A DNA stretch of 64,000 bases from Azospirillum brasilense (GTDB lineage Bacteria; Pseudomonadota; Alphaproteobacteria; Azospirillales; Azospirillaceae). Positions 17,151-24,283 of the stretch are shown here, piece after piece (positions within the stretch are counted from its first letter, which is position 1; every line of letters starts with the position of its first letter). The translations under genes and the position numbers were made by a program. The notes under the pieces are model-generated. The model searched no databases. It saw nothing but the letters and a program-made list of their open reading frames with translations, and was not told the DNA's origin. The DNA is taken from the NCBI RefSeq assembly GCF_001315015.1, contig NZ_CP012917.1:313001-377000 (forward strand), read 5' to 3'.

Positions 17151-18137
17151 CTACTTCGTGTCCTGGATGCGCTGGACGAGGCCCTGCAGCTTCGGCGTGT
17201 TCGCGAACTTGGCGAAGACGGGCTTCATCGCGTCGATGAATTCCTGCTTGTTCTTCACGTCGCTGATCTGGGAACCGGCCTTCTCGACGATGGCGCGGGA
17301 GGCCTCCTCACGCTCCGTCCACAGCTTGCGCATGTAGGGGACGGAGTCCTTGGCGGCCTTGCGGATGGCGGCCTGGTCGTCCTTGGACAGGCGGTCCCAG
17401 GTGACCTTGGAGAAGACCAGCACCTCCGGCGCCATCGCGTGCTCGGTGCGGGTGAAGTACTTGGCAGCCTCGAAGTGGCGCGAGGATTCGTAGGACGGGT
17501 AGTTGTTCTCCGCCGCGTCGATGATGCCGGTTTTCAGGCCGGTGTAGACCTCGCCCATCGGCATCGGCGTCGGGTTGGCGCCCAGCGCCTCGATCATCGA
17601 CACGAACAGGTCCGACTGCTGGACGCGGATCTTCATGCCCTTCAGGTCGGCCAGCGACGACACCGGTTTCTTGGAGTAGAGCGAGCGCGAGCCGCTGTCG
17701 TAGAAGGCCAGACCGATCAGCCCCTGGCTTTCCATGGCGGCAAGGATCTCGTCGCCGACCGGGCCGTCGAGGACGGCGTGCATGTGGTCGGTGTCACGGA
17801 AGATGAAGGGCAGGGCGACGACCATCGTCTCCGGAACGACGTTGTTCAGCGGCGCCACGTTGATGCGCATCATGTCGAGGCCGCCGATCTTGATCTGCTC
17901 GATCGTGTCGCGCTCGTTGCCCAGCGCGCCGTTCGGGTAGACCTTCACGCCGAGCTTGCCGTTGCTGCGTTCGCTCAGCAGCTTGCCCATGTATTTGACC
18001 GCCTCGACGGTCGGGTAGTCGCCGGGGTGGATGTCGGCCGACCGGAAGTCGCGGGCCGAGACCGGGGCGGCGAGCAGCGCGCCCGCGGCGCAGGCGGCCA
18101 GCAGCGCCATGCCGAGGCGGCGGAAAGTGTTCTTCAT
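17151..18137 (-). CDS. dctP: TRAP substrate-binding protein (DctP), probably for uronates
   Basis: A 328-residue periplasmic protein with a clear signal peptide (MALLAACAAGALLAAPVSA-R). The DctP-family arginine that clamps the carboxylate lies in MKIRVQQSDLF. The N-terminal RSADIHPGDYPTVEAVKYMG resembles, from memory, binding proteins that take glucuronate and galacturonate; the kduI/kduD/kdgT genes and shared operators support this, but the ligand is inference. AGGAG lies 11 bp before the ATG. A 16-bp tandem duplication covers the stop codon. The operator is about 350 bp upstream, giving an unusually long leader. Confidence 0.92.
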   Translation of the reverse strand: MKNTFRRLGMALLAACAAGALLAAPVSARDFRSADIHPGDYPTVEAVKYMGKLLSERSNGKLGVKVYPNGALGNERDTIEQIKIGGLDMMRINVAPLNNVVPETMVVALPFIFRDTDHMHAVLDGPVGDEILAAMESQGLIGLAFYDSGSRSLYSKKPVSSLADLKGMKIRVQQSDLFVSMIEALGANPTPMPMGEVYTGLKTGIIDAAENNYPSYESSRHFEAAKYFTRTEHAMAPEVLVFSKVTWDRLSKDDQAAIRKAAKDSVPYMRKLWTEREEASRAIVEKAGSQISDVKNKQEFIDAMKPVFAKFANTPKLQGLVQRIQDTK

Positions 18138-18489
18138 GGACCGTACTCCTGCCTTAGGAGAAGTGCCTGTTGGAGCGGAGGCGGGGTGTCGGCCCGCCGA
18201 AAATGGACAAACGAATAGTTCCAGCGTTCGGAAGAAGCCCCGGCTGTTCGGCTGCGCGCTTCGAATAACAGCGCTGCGAAGGCGGGGGCAAAAAAGAACC
18301 CCGAAGGGTATGAGGGCGCAAAATCCCGGCGCCATCGGCGTGTACCGACGGGGGGTGAAGCTGGGCGGTTTCTTGTCCTTTGTTCCGAAGCGCCTGCGGC
18401 GTTCTTCCGCGCGGCTGCCCTGATGTTGTCCGGTGAGCGGGCGGCGTCGGTTGTTCAAGCCCGTGCCACATCCCGCTGCGCTAGTTATA
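18138..18489 (-). promoter_or_regulatory. long leader of dctP with a terminator-like element
   Basis: About 350 bp without a convincing gene lies between the operator at 18490 and dctP. At 18290-18309, read toward dctP, ACCC-TTCG-GGGT is followed by TCTTTTTT: a very short stem with a stable UUCG-type loop and a U-tract, which could attenuate transcription. Nothing matches a riboswitch class I know. Confidence 0.35.
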
Positions 18490-18501
18490 TTAATATATCA
18501 G
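18490..18501. promoter_or_regulatory. palindromic operator, site 1 (dctP)
   Basis: TTAATATATCAG, 11 of 12 bases matching the consensus YTARTATAYYAG on the stricter C-start form. Read toward dctP it is preceded by CTTGCCTT at the same spacing as at pyk and kdgT. It is probably the GntR-controlled promoter of the TRAP operon. Confidence 0.7.
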
Positions 18502-18568
18502 CTTTCAAGGCAAGCGCAAAACGGAGGCCGGAAAGCGTGACGCCAAAATGTCGCAAGCCGGGTGGGGA

Positions 18569-19324
18569 TTAAAGCCGGGGCGGGGTTTGACGCCCCGCGG
18601 CGGTGGGCGCGTCGGTGAAGTAAAGCGGTGCGGCGGCGCGCAAATCGTCGATGGCCAGGCGCAATCCGTCGAGATGGGCGCCGAGCGCCTCGACGCTGGC
18701 CTCGCGGTCGTGGGCGGCGACGGCCTCGACAATGGCGTCGTGCTCGGCGATGACCTTCGTCATCTGGCCGGGCACAGGCAGGGTCAGGCGCCGGCAGCGG
18801 TCAACCTGCACCTTCACCTGTTCCACCAGCGCCCAAAAGCCGGGGAATCCGGCGATCTCGGCGAGCAGGGCGTGGAAGCTCTCGTCGGCTTCGTGAAAGC
18901 CGTCGCGGTCGCAGGCGGCGCAGAGGTCGCGTTGCTCCTCAAGCGCCGCGCGCAGCTGGGCGATGTCGCCAGGGGTGGCGCGGATGGCGGCCATCCGCAC
19001 GGTGGCCTCCTCCAGCGCCTTGCGGATCACCCCGGCCTCCGGCAGGGCGGCGACCGGAATCAGGGACACATAGGTGCCCGACTGCGGGAAGACGTCGATC
19101 AGCCCCTCGTCGGCCAGCCGCAGCACCGCCTCGTGCACGGGGGTGCGGCTGACGCCGTAGGCCGCGGCGATGCGGGCCTCGGCGATGGGCTCGCCGGGTC
19201 GTCGGCGCATCCCCAGGATGTCGTTCCGCAGGTCGCGGTAGATGGGAGAGGCGGAGCGCGGTGCGGGCCGGACCGTGGCAAGCCGGCGCTGCCGCGGCGG
19301 GGCGGTGAAGGAATCGGATGGCAT
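18569..19324 (-). CDS. GntR/FadR-subfamily regulator (uronate-type, paralog 1)
   Basis: A 251-residue regulator with an N-terminal winged helix (residues about 27-95, with AAAYGVSRTPVHEAVLRLADEG as the recognition helix region, here read in two parts) and a C-terminal FCD ligand domain whose metal-binding residues are visible (FHEADESFH, and EHDAIVEAVAAHD). It is clearly paralogous to the regulator at 46926. It lies between two copies of the shared operator (18490 and 19391), so it probably regulates itself and the TRAP operon. GAGGTGG lies before the ATG. Confidence 0.92.
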   Translation of the reverse strand: MPSDSFTAPPRQRRLATVRPAPRSASPIYRDLRNDILGMRRRPGEPIAEARIAAAYGVSRTPVHEAVLRLADEGLIDVFPQSGTYVSLIPVAALPEAGVIRKALEEATVRMAAIRATPGDIAQLRAALEEQRDLCAACDRDGFHEADESFHALLAEIAGFPGFWALVEQVKVQVDRCRRLTLPVPGQMTKVIAEHDAIVEAVAAHDREASVEALGAHLDGLRLAIDDLRAAAPLYFTDAPTAAGRQTPPRL

Positions 19325-19390
19325 GTGCCACCTCGTCGGGCGGGCGGGGCGCGCAGACGTAGGCCGGCGCCCCGCAGGACATCATAAAAG

Positions 19391-19402
19391 CTAATATATT
19401 AG
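19391..19402. promoter_or_regulatory. palindromic operator, site 2 (gntR paralog 1)
   Basis: CTAATATATTAG is a perfect 12-bp palindrome, 66 bp upstream of the gntR start. The stop codon of the DMT transporter gene (19399-19401) lies inside it. The CTTGCCTT flank seen at other sites is missing here. Confidence 0.7.
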
Positions 19403-20346
19403 TGTTTGCGCCCGATGCTGAGTGGCAAATTGTGGGACACCTCGGGCGAAGTGTCGCACGCCTCCGCTTCGGCCCGGCGGCGCGTCTCGCGGATCAGGAT
19501 CAGCAGGCCGCTGGCGATGACGATGGCGGCCCCGGCCAGCACATGGGCTCCTGGCCAGTCGCCCCAGAACAGCCAGCCGAACAGGCAGGCCCAGAGGATG
19601 CCGGCGTAGTTGAACGGGCTGATGACCGCCGCCGGGGCCAGGGCGTAGGCGCGGGTGGCAAAGTACTGGGCGCCGCCGCCGACCAGACCCATCGCCGCCA
19701 TCAGGGCGAAGCCCTCCGCCGTCGGCATCGTCCAGACGAAGGGCAGGGCGACGGCGCTGAGCAGCGTGGAGAAGGCGGTGAAGTAGAAGACGGTGGTGAC
19801 CGGCGCCTCGGTCCGCCCCAGCTGCCGCATCGCCATCATGGCGAAGGCGTAGGCGACGGCGGCGCTCAGCCCGACCAGCGCGCCGGTGTTCAGCATGCCG
19901 CTTCCCGGCTGCACGATGACCAGCACCCCGGCGAAGCCCACCGCCACCGCCCCCCAGCGGTAGGGACCGACCCGCTCCCCCAGCACCGGCACGGACAGCG
20001 CGGTCAGGAACAGCGGGGCTGAGAAGGACAGCGCCACAGCGTCGGCCATCGGCATCAGGTGGTAGGAGAGGAACAGCAGCACCATCGAGGTCAGGCCGAT
20101 CGCCGCCCGCCAGAAATGACCGCCGAGATGCTCCGTGCGCAGGCTGCGCCAGCCGCCGGCGCGGGCCAGCATGGCGGTGGCGGGCAGCAGGGCGAAGGCG
20201 TTGCGGAAGAAGGTCACCTCGGCCAGCGGATAGTCCGCCGCGAGATGCTTCGCCAGCGCGTTCAGCACCGCGTAGAGGAACACCGCCAGCAGCATGGAGA
20301 CGATGCCGCTGCGCGCCTGGAGATGGCTGGGGATGGGCTGGGCCAT
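19399..20346 (-). CDS. DMT-superfamily (EamA) transporter
   Basis: A 315-residue protein with ten predicted membrane helices in two EamA repeats (ADYPLAEVTFFRNAFALLPA in the first, SPFNYAGILWACLFGWLFWG in the second). Relatives export or import small metabolites, often amino acids, nucleotides or S-adenosylmethionine; the substrate cannot be told. The ATG at 20346 sits just before the first membrane helix. It is upstream of and same-stranded with the gntR gene, and its stop codon lies within operator site 2. Confidence 0.9.
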   Translation of the reverse strand: MAQPIPSHLQARSGIVSMLLAVFLYAVLNALAKHLAADYPLAEVTFFRNAFALLPATAMLARAGGWRSLRTEHLGGHFWRAAIGLTSMVLLFLSYHLMPMADAVALSFSAPLFLTALSVPVLGERVGPYRWGAVAVGFAGVLVIVQPGSGMLNTGALVGLSAAVAYAFAMMAMRQLGRTEAPVTTVFYFTAFSTLLSAVALPFVWTMPTAEGFALMAAMGLVGGGAQYFATRAYALAPAAVISPFNYAGILWACLFGWLFWGDWPGAHVLAGAAIVIASGLLILIRETRRRAEAEACDTSPEVSHNLPLSIGRKH

Positions 20347-20376
20347 GGGTGCCCCGGGGGTGGTTCGTTGGTGAGA

Positions 20377-20470
20377 CCTTGCCCCCACCCCGGCCCTCCC
20401 CCGCTCACGCAGGGGAGGGAGAATGGTCCCCTCCCCTGCGAAGCGGGGGAGGGTTAGGGAGGGGGCAAGG
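20377..20470. repeat. GC-rich intergenic palindromic repeat, copy B
   Basis: Outer arms CCTTGCCCCC and GGGGGCAAGG enclose inner arms CCCTCCCCCGCT and AGCGGGGGAGGG and a central AGGGGAGGG/CCCTCCCCT pair. It lies between focA and the DMT gene, which are on the same strand. Confidence 0.85.
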
Positions 20471-20478
20471 TCCGCCGT

Positions 20479-21396
20479 CTAATGCGCCGTGCGGCGGCTC
20501 GGGCGGCGGTAGATGAACCAGTAGACGGCGCCGACCAGCACCGCTCCGCCGAACCAGTTGCCCAGCGTCACCGCGGCGAGGTTCAGCAGGAACTGCCCGA
20601 CCGGGATGACCGGCGCGGCGCGACCCAGGTCGGCCCAGAAGGAGGCGGGGGCGCCCCATTCGATCAGCAGGCCCAGCGGCACGAAGTACATGTTGGCGAC
20701 GCAGTGCTCGAAGCCGGCGGCGACGAAGGCGCTGACCGGGAAGACGATCGCCATGATCTTGTCGGTCACGCTGCGCGCGCCGAGCGCCAGCCACACCGCC
20801 AGACAGACCAGCACGTTGCACAGGATGCCCAGGAAGAAGGCCTGCCCGGCGGGCAGCCCGGCCTTGGCCGTGGCGAAGTAGAGCGCCGAGGCCCCGACCG
20901 CCCCGTGGCCGAAGGCGTATTGCCCGGACAGGAAGACCAGCAGCGCCGTGCCGGCGGCGCCGACGAAGTTGCCGAGCCACACCATGGTCCAGACCCGGAG
21001 CATCCGCCCGGTCTTCACCCGCCCGCTGGCCCAGGCCATCACCATCAGCGCGTCGCCGGTGAAGAGCTGCGCGCCGCCGACGATGACCAGGATCAGACCC
21101 AGTGAGAAGACCAGCCCGCCGAGCAGCCGGGTCACCCCGTAGGGCAGCATGCCCTCGGCCCCCGACATGGCGACGGTGGCGAACAGGCCGCCCAGCGCGA
21201 TGAAGGCGCCGGCCAGGACGGCCAGAGCGAACAGCGTCGCGCCGTCGTAGTTGGCCTTCTTGACGCCCAGATTCTCCGCCGCGAGCGCGATGGCGTCGGG
21301 CATCAGCGCGTCGAGGGAGGACGCGGGCGGGGCGGCGGTAGGGGAGATGGCCGGGGAGGCGTGTGGGTTGGCCTCCGGAAGGGAATGCGTGTCCAT
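20479..21396 (-). CDS. focA: formate/nitrite-family channel, probably formate (FocA)
   Basis: A 305-residue FNT-family protein with six membrane helices after a 30-residue polar N-terminus. Family marks are seen: the first half-helix loop (GAFIALGGLFATVAM), LFTGDALMVMAWASG, and NVLVCLAVWLALG, then AGFEHCVANMYFVPLG, with the central pore histidine in EHCVANM. FocA moves formate or formic acid across the inner membrane. It follows pflA by 16 bp, which supports formate rather than nitrite as substrate. Confidence 0.93.
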   Translation of the reverse strand: MDTHSLPEANPHASPAISPTAAPPASSLDALMPDAIALAAENLGVKKANYDGATLFALAVLAGAFIALGGLFATVAMSGAEGMLPYGVTRLLGGLVFSLGLILVIVGGAQLFTGDALMVMAWASGRVKTGRMLRVWTMVWLGNFVGAAGTALLVFLSGQYAFGHGAVGASALYFATAKAGLPAGQAFFLGILCNVLVCLAVWLALGARSVTDKIMAIVFPVSAFVAAGFEHCVANMYFVPLGLLIEWGAPASFWADLGRAAPVIPVGQFLLNLAAVTLGNWFGGAVLVGAVYWFIYRRPSRRTAH

Positions 21397-21412
21397 AAAG
21401 GTGCTCCTCGTC

Positions 21413-22192
21413 TCACACGACCGTAAGGCCCTGCGTCCGGAAGATGCCGCGCACCCGCTCGGTCAGCTCCGGCGGGGGAGGTTCGGTGTTGGCCAGCGCG
21501 TAGGGCAGGCCGAGCTGCTTCCACTTGAACTCGCCCATCTTGTGGAAGGGCAGGACGTCCACCCGCTCCACCACCTCCAGGCCGGCGGCGAATTCCGCCA
21601 GCCCCTCGATCTCGTCGAGATGGTCGGTCAGGCCGGGAACCAGCACGTAGCGCAGCCAGATCGGCTTGCGCATCGCGGACAGCCGCTCGGCGAATTCCAG
21701 GGTCGGGCGTAGCGGCACGCCGGTGACGGCGCGGTAGGTGGCCTCCTTGAACGCCTTGATGTCCAGCAGCACCAGATCGACGTCGGCCAGCAGATGGTCG
21801 TCGGCGTGGCTGCCGAGGAACCCCGAGGTGTCGAGCGCGGTGTGCAGGCCGAGCTGCTTGGCGCCGCGGTAGATGGCCGCGCAGAATTCCGGCTGGACCA
21901 GCGGCTCGCCGCCGCTGATGGTCAGGCCGCCATGGGCGCGGTGCAGGAAATCGGCGTAGGTCGCGATGTCGGCCAGCACGTCCGAGGACTGGGCCGGCGA
22001 CCCGTCGTGCATGTGGCGGGTGTCGGGGTTGTGGCAGTACTGGCAGCGCAGCGGGCATCCGGCCAGGAACAGGACGTAGCGCAAACCCGGCCCATCGACC
22101 GTGCCGCCCGTCTCCACCGAATGGACCCAGCCGCGGACCGATGCGCCCGTCCCGGCGGCGTGCGCGGGGTGGGGGGTAATCGGGCTGAGCAT
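21413..22192 (-). CDS. pflA: pyruvate formate-lyase activating enzyme (radical SAM)
   Basis: A 259-residue radical SAM enzyme with the cluster motif CPLRCQYC (CxxxCxxC) after VDGPGLRYVLFLAGC, and the TISGGEPL motif that binds SAM. The N-terminal GWVHSVETGGTVDGPGLR is very close in pattern to E. coli PflA. It puts the glycyl radical on PflB under anaerobic conditions. Its partner pflB is 15 kb away at 37496. It lies between pyk and focA on one strand (66 bp after pyk, 16 bp before focA), so these three may be an operon. Confidence 0.95.
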   Translation of the reverse strand: MLSPITPHPAHAAGTGASVRGWVHSVETGGTVDGPGLRYVLFLAGCPLRCQYCHNPDTRHMHDGSPAQSSDVLADIATYADFLHRAHGGLTISGGEPLVQPEFCAAIYRGAKQLGLHTALDTSGFLGSHADDHLLADVDLVLLDIKAFKEATYRAVTGVPLRPTLEFAERLSAMRKPIWLRYVLVPGLTDHLDEIEGLAEFAAGLEVVERVDVLPFHKMGEFKWKQLGLPYALANTEPPPPELTERVRGIFRTQGLTVV

Positions 22193-22210
22193 GAGGCACC
22201 TCGTGAATGG

Positions 22211-22242
22211 GCGCCGGTGTCCGCTTCATGCGGCACCGGCGC
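22211..22242 (-). terminator. hairpin between pyk and pflA
   Basis: A 9-bp stem (GCGCCGGTG/CACCGGCGC) with an inner CCGC/GCGG pair lies in the short pyk-pflA gap. There is no U-tract, so it may tune read-through rather than stop transcription. Confidence 0.45.
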
Positions 22243-22258
22243 TGTGTGCCATCCTATG

Positions 22259-23782
22259 TCACGCCCCGGCGTCGGCCATGACCGGGGTCAATTGATCTGA
22301 CCGCGAATCCTGCGCGTATTGCATGTACCCGCCCGCTGGAAGGACGGGGCGCTCCACCCAGGCGATGCGCAGGATGTTGGTCGAGCCCGGCATGCCGAAG
22401 GGCACGCCCGCGGTGATGACCAGCCGCTGCCCATCCTCTGCCAGACCGTGGGCGTAGGCGATGCGGGTCGCCTTGTGCACCATGTCGGAGAAGTTCTGGA
22501 TGTCCTCGGTGAGCACGCTGTGCACGCCATAGGCCAGCACCAGCCGGCGCGAGGCGGCAACGGTCGCGGTCAGGCAGAGGATCGGCACCTCCGGCCGCTC
22601 GCGGGCGGCGCGCAGGGTGGTCGAGCCGCTGGTGGTGTAGGTGACAATGGCCGCCGCGTGGATGGTGTGGGCGACCTGCCGCGCCGCCGCGGTGATGGCG
22701 TCGGCGGCCGTTTCCTGCGGGTCGGCGTGCTGGGCGTCCATCATCGTGCGGTAGAGGTCGTCGTGCTCGACCCGGCGGGCGATGCGGTCCATCATCGACA
22801 CCGCCTCGACCGGGTAGGCGCCCGACGCGGTCTCCGCCGACAGCATCACCGCGTCCGCCCCGTCGAAGACGGCGGTGGCGACGTCCGACGCCTCCGCGCG
22901 GGTCGGGGCGGGGGCGCCGATCATCGATTCCAGCATCTGGGTGGCGACGATCACCGGCTTGCCGGCCTTGCGCGCTTCGCGGATGATCCGCTTCTGAATG
23001 CTCGGCACGTCCTCCGGCGGCATCTCCACGCCGAGATCGCCGCGGGCGACCATCACGCCGTCCGACAGCTCGACGATGCGCTCCAGATGCTGGATGGCCA
23101 GCGGCTTCTCCAGCTTGGACATCAGGGCGGCGCGCCCGGCAATCAGCTTGCGCGCCTCGGCCACATCCTCCGGCCGCTGCACGAAGGACAGCGCCACCCA
23201 ATCCACCTCCTGCTCCAGCGCGAAGACGAGGTCGGCGCGGTCTTTCGCGGTCAGCGGCGACAGCGGCAGCAGCACGTCGGGGACGTTCACGCCCTTGCGG
23301 TCGGACAGCCGAGTTCCGGCCACGACGACGGTGTCGGCGTGCTCCGGGCTGCAATCGACGATGCGCAGACGCACCTTGCCGTCGTCGAGCAGCAGGTCGG
23401 TGTCGGGGCGCAGGGCGGCGAAGATTTCCGGATGGGGCATGCCGACGCGGGTCGCGTCGCCCGGCTCGGTGGAAAGGTCGAGGCGGAAGGGCTGGCCCAC
23501 CGTCAGTTCCACCGAACCGGCGGCGAAGCGGCCGAGCCGCAGCTTCGGTCCCTGGAGGTCGGCCATGATGGCGATCGGCCGTTCCAACTCGCGCTCCAGG
23601 GCGCGGATGGCGCGCACGCGGGCGCCGTGGTCGTCGTGGGAGCCGTGGCTGAAGTTCAGACGGAAGACGTCCACGCCCGCCTCGAACAGCAAGCGGATCA
23701 TCTCCGGCGAGGAGGAGGACGGACCCAGCGTGGCGACGATCTTCGTCTGCCGGAAGCGGCGGATCGGGGAGGTGGCGGTCAT
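22259..23782 (-). CDS. pyk: pyruvate kinase
   Basis: A 507-residue pyruvate kinase starting MTATSPIRRFRQTKIVATLG. Active-site motifs are present: RLNFSHG, the catalytic-lysine region (SKLEKPLAIQHLERI), SDGVMVARGDLGVE and the loop VIVATQMLESM. The C-terminal domain is full length. It makes pyruvate and ATP from PEP in the cytoplasm. A shared uronate-type operator lies about 195 bp upstream, with the conserved CTTGCCTT flank, so this copy appears to be induced with uronate catabolism. The upstream ATG at 23848 is less likely, since it adds a non-conserved stretch. Confidence 0.96.
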   Translation of the reverse strand: MTATSPIRRFRQTKIVATLGPSSSSPEMIRLLFEAGVDVFRLNFSHGSHDDHGARVRAIRALERELERPIAIMADLQGPKLRLGRFAAGSVELTVGQPFRLDLSTEPGDATRVGMPHPEIFAALRPDTDLLLDDGKVRLRIVDCSPEHADTVVVAGTRLSDRKGVNVPDVLLPLSPLTAKDRADLVFALEQEVDWVALSFVQRPEDVAEARKLIAGRAALMSKLEKPLAIQHLERIVELSDGVMVARGDLGVEMPPEDVPSIQKRIIREARKAGKPVIVATQMLESMIGAPAPTRAEASDVATAVFDGADAVMLSAETASGAYPVEAVSMMDRIARRVEHDDLYRTMMDAQHADPQETAADAITAAARQVAHTIHAAAIVTYTTSGSTTLRAARERPEVPILCLTATVAASRRLVLAYGVHSVLTEDIQNFSDMVHKATRIAYAHGLAEDGQRLVITAGVPFGMPGSTNILRIAWVERPVLPAGGYMQYAQDSRSDQLTPVMADAGA

Positions 23783-23976
23783 ATCGAAACGGGCTCCGCA
23801 AAAGAGGGCGGGGACGGCGGGCGCGGCGGCGCGGGCGCTCATCGGCAAGACCGCCGCGCCAGGGCCGGCGTGACGGTGCGGCGCGCGGCGGTCGGTGCGG
23901 TCCTGGGGGATGCGCTCGCGGCACGGGCGGGCTTGGGCCGGCCGGGCTGCGCGTCTGTCCTTCGCAAAATAAAATA

Positions 23977-23988
23977 CTAGTATATCAG
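23977..23988. promoter_or_regulatory. palindromic operator, site 3 (pyk)
   Basis: CTAGTATATCAG, preceded (read toward pyk) by CTTGCCTT and followed by AT-rich sequence. The spacing puts the operator between a TTGCCT -35-like box and a possible -10. The further 295 bp up to bphP show no gene. Confidence 0.75.
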
Positions 23989-24283
23989 ATTGAAAGGCAA
24001 GCCCGTTTCGCGGTGCGGGGCGGCCCTTCGGCCAATATGCCGCAGGCTTCCCCGCCCAATGGATTGACCGGCATGTAGGGCTTTCTGCCGAGAGGGATGG
24101 TATTGGACCCCCTTCGATTTTGGATTATTTTACCGACACGGCGTGCTTTAAGGCCGCTCCGGTGTGTTGGCATGGAACAAGCCAAGGGATCGGCAAATCA
24201 TCGTCCCATCCGGATGCATGGGACAAATTTGAGGAACGCCGGAACAATGATGATGGTGGCTGAATGACGCGGGCGGTGCGGCG

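Noticed and set aside
22261..22310. TCAATTGATC as a regulatory palindrome near pflA
   Set aside because: It lies within the 3' coding end of pyk and has no second half fitting a known regulator.
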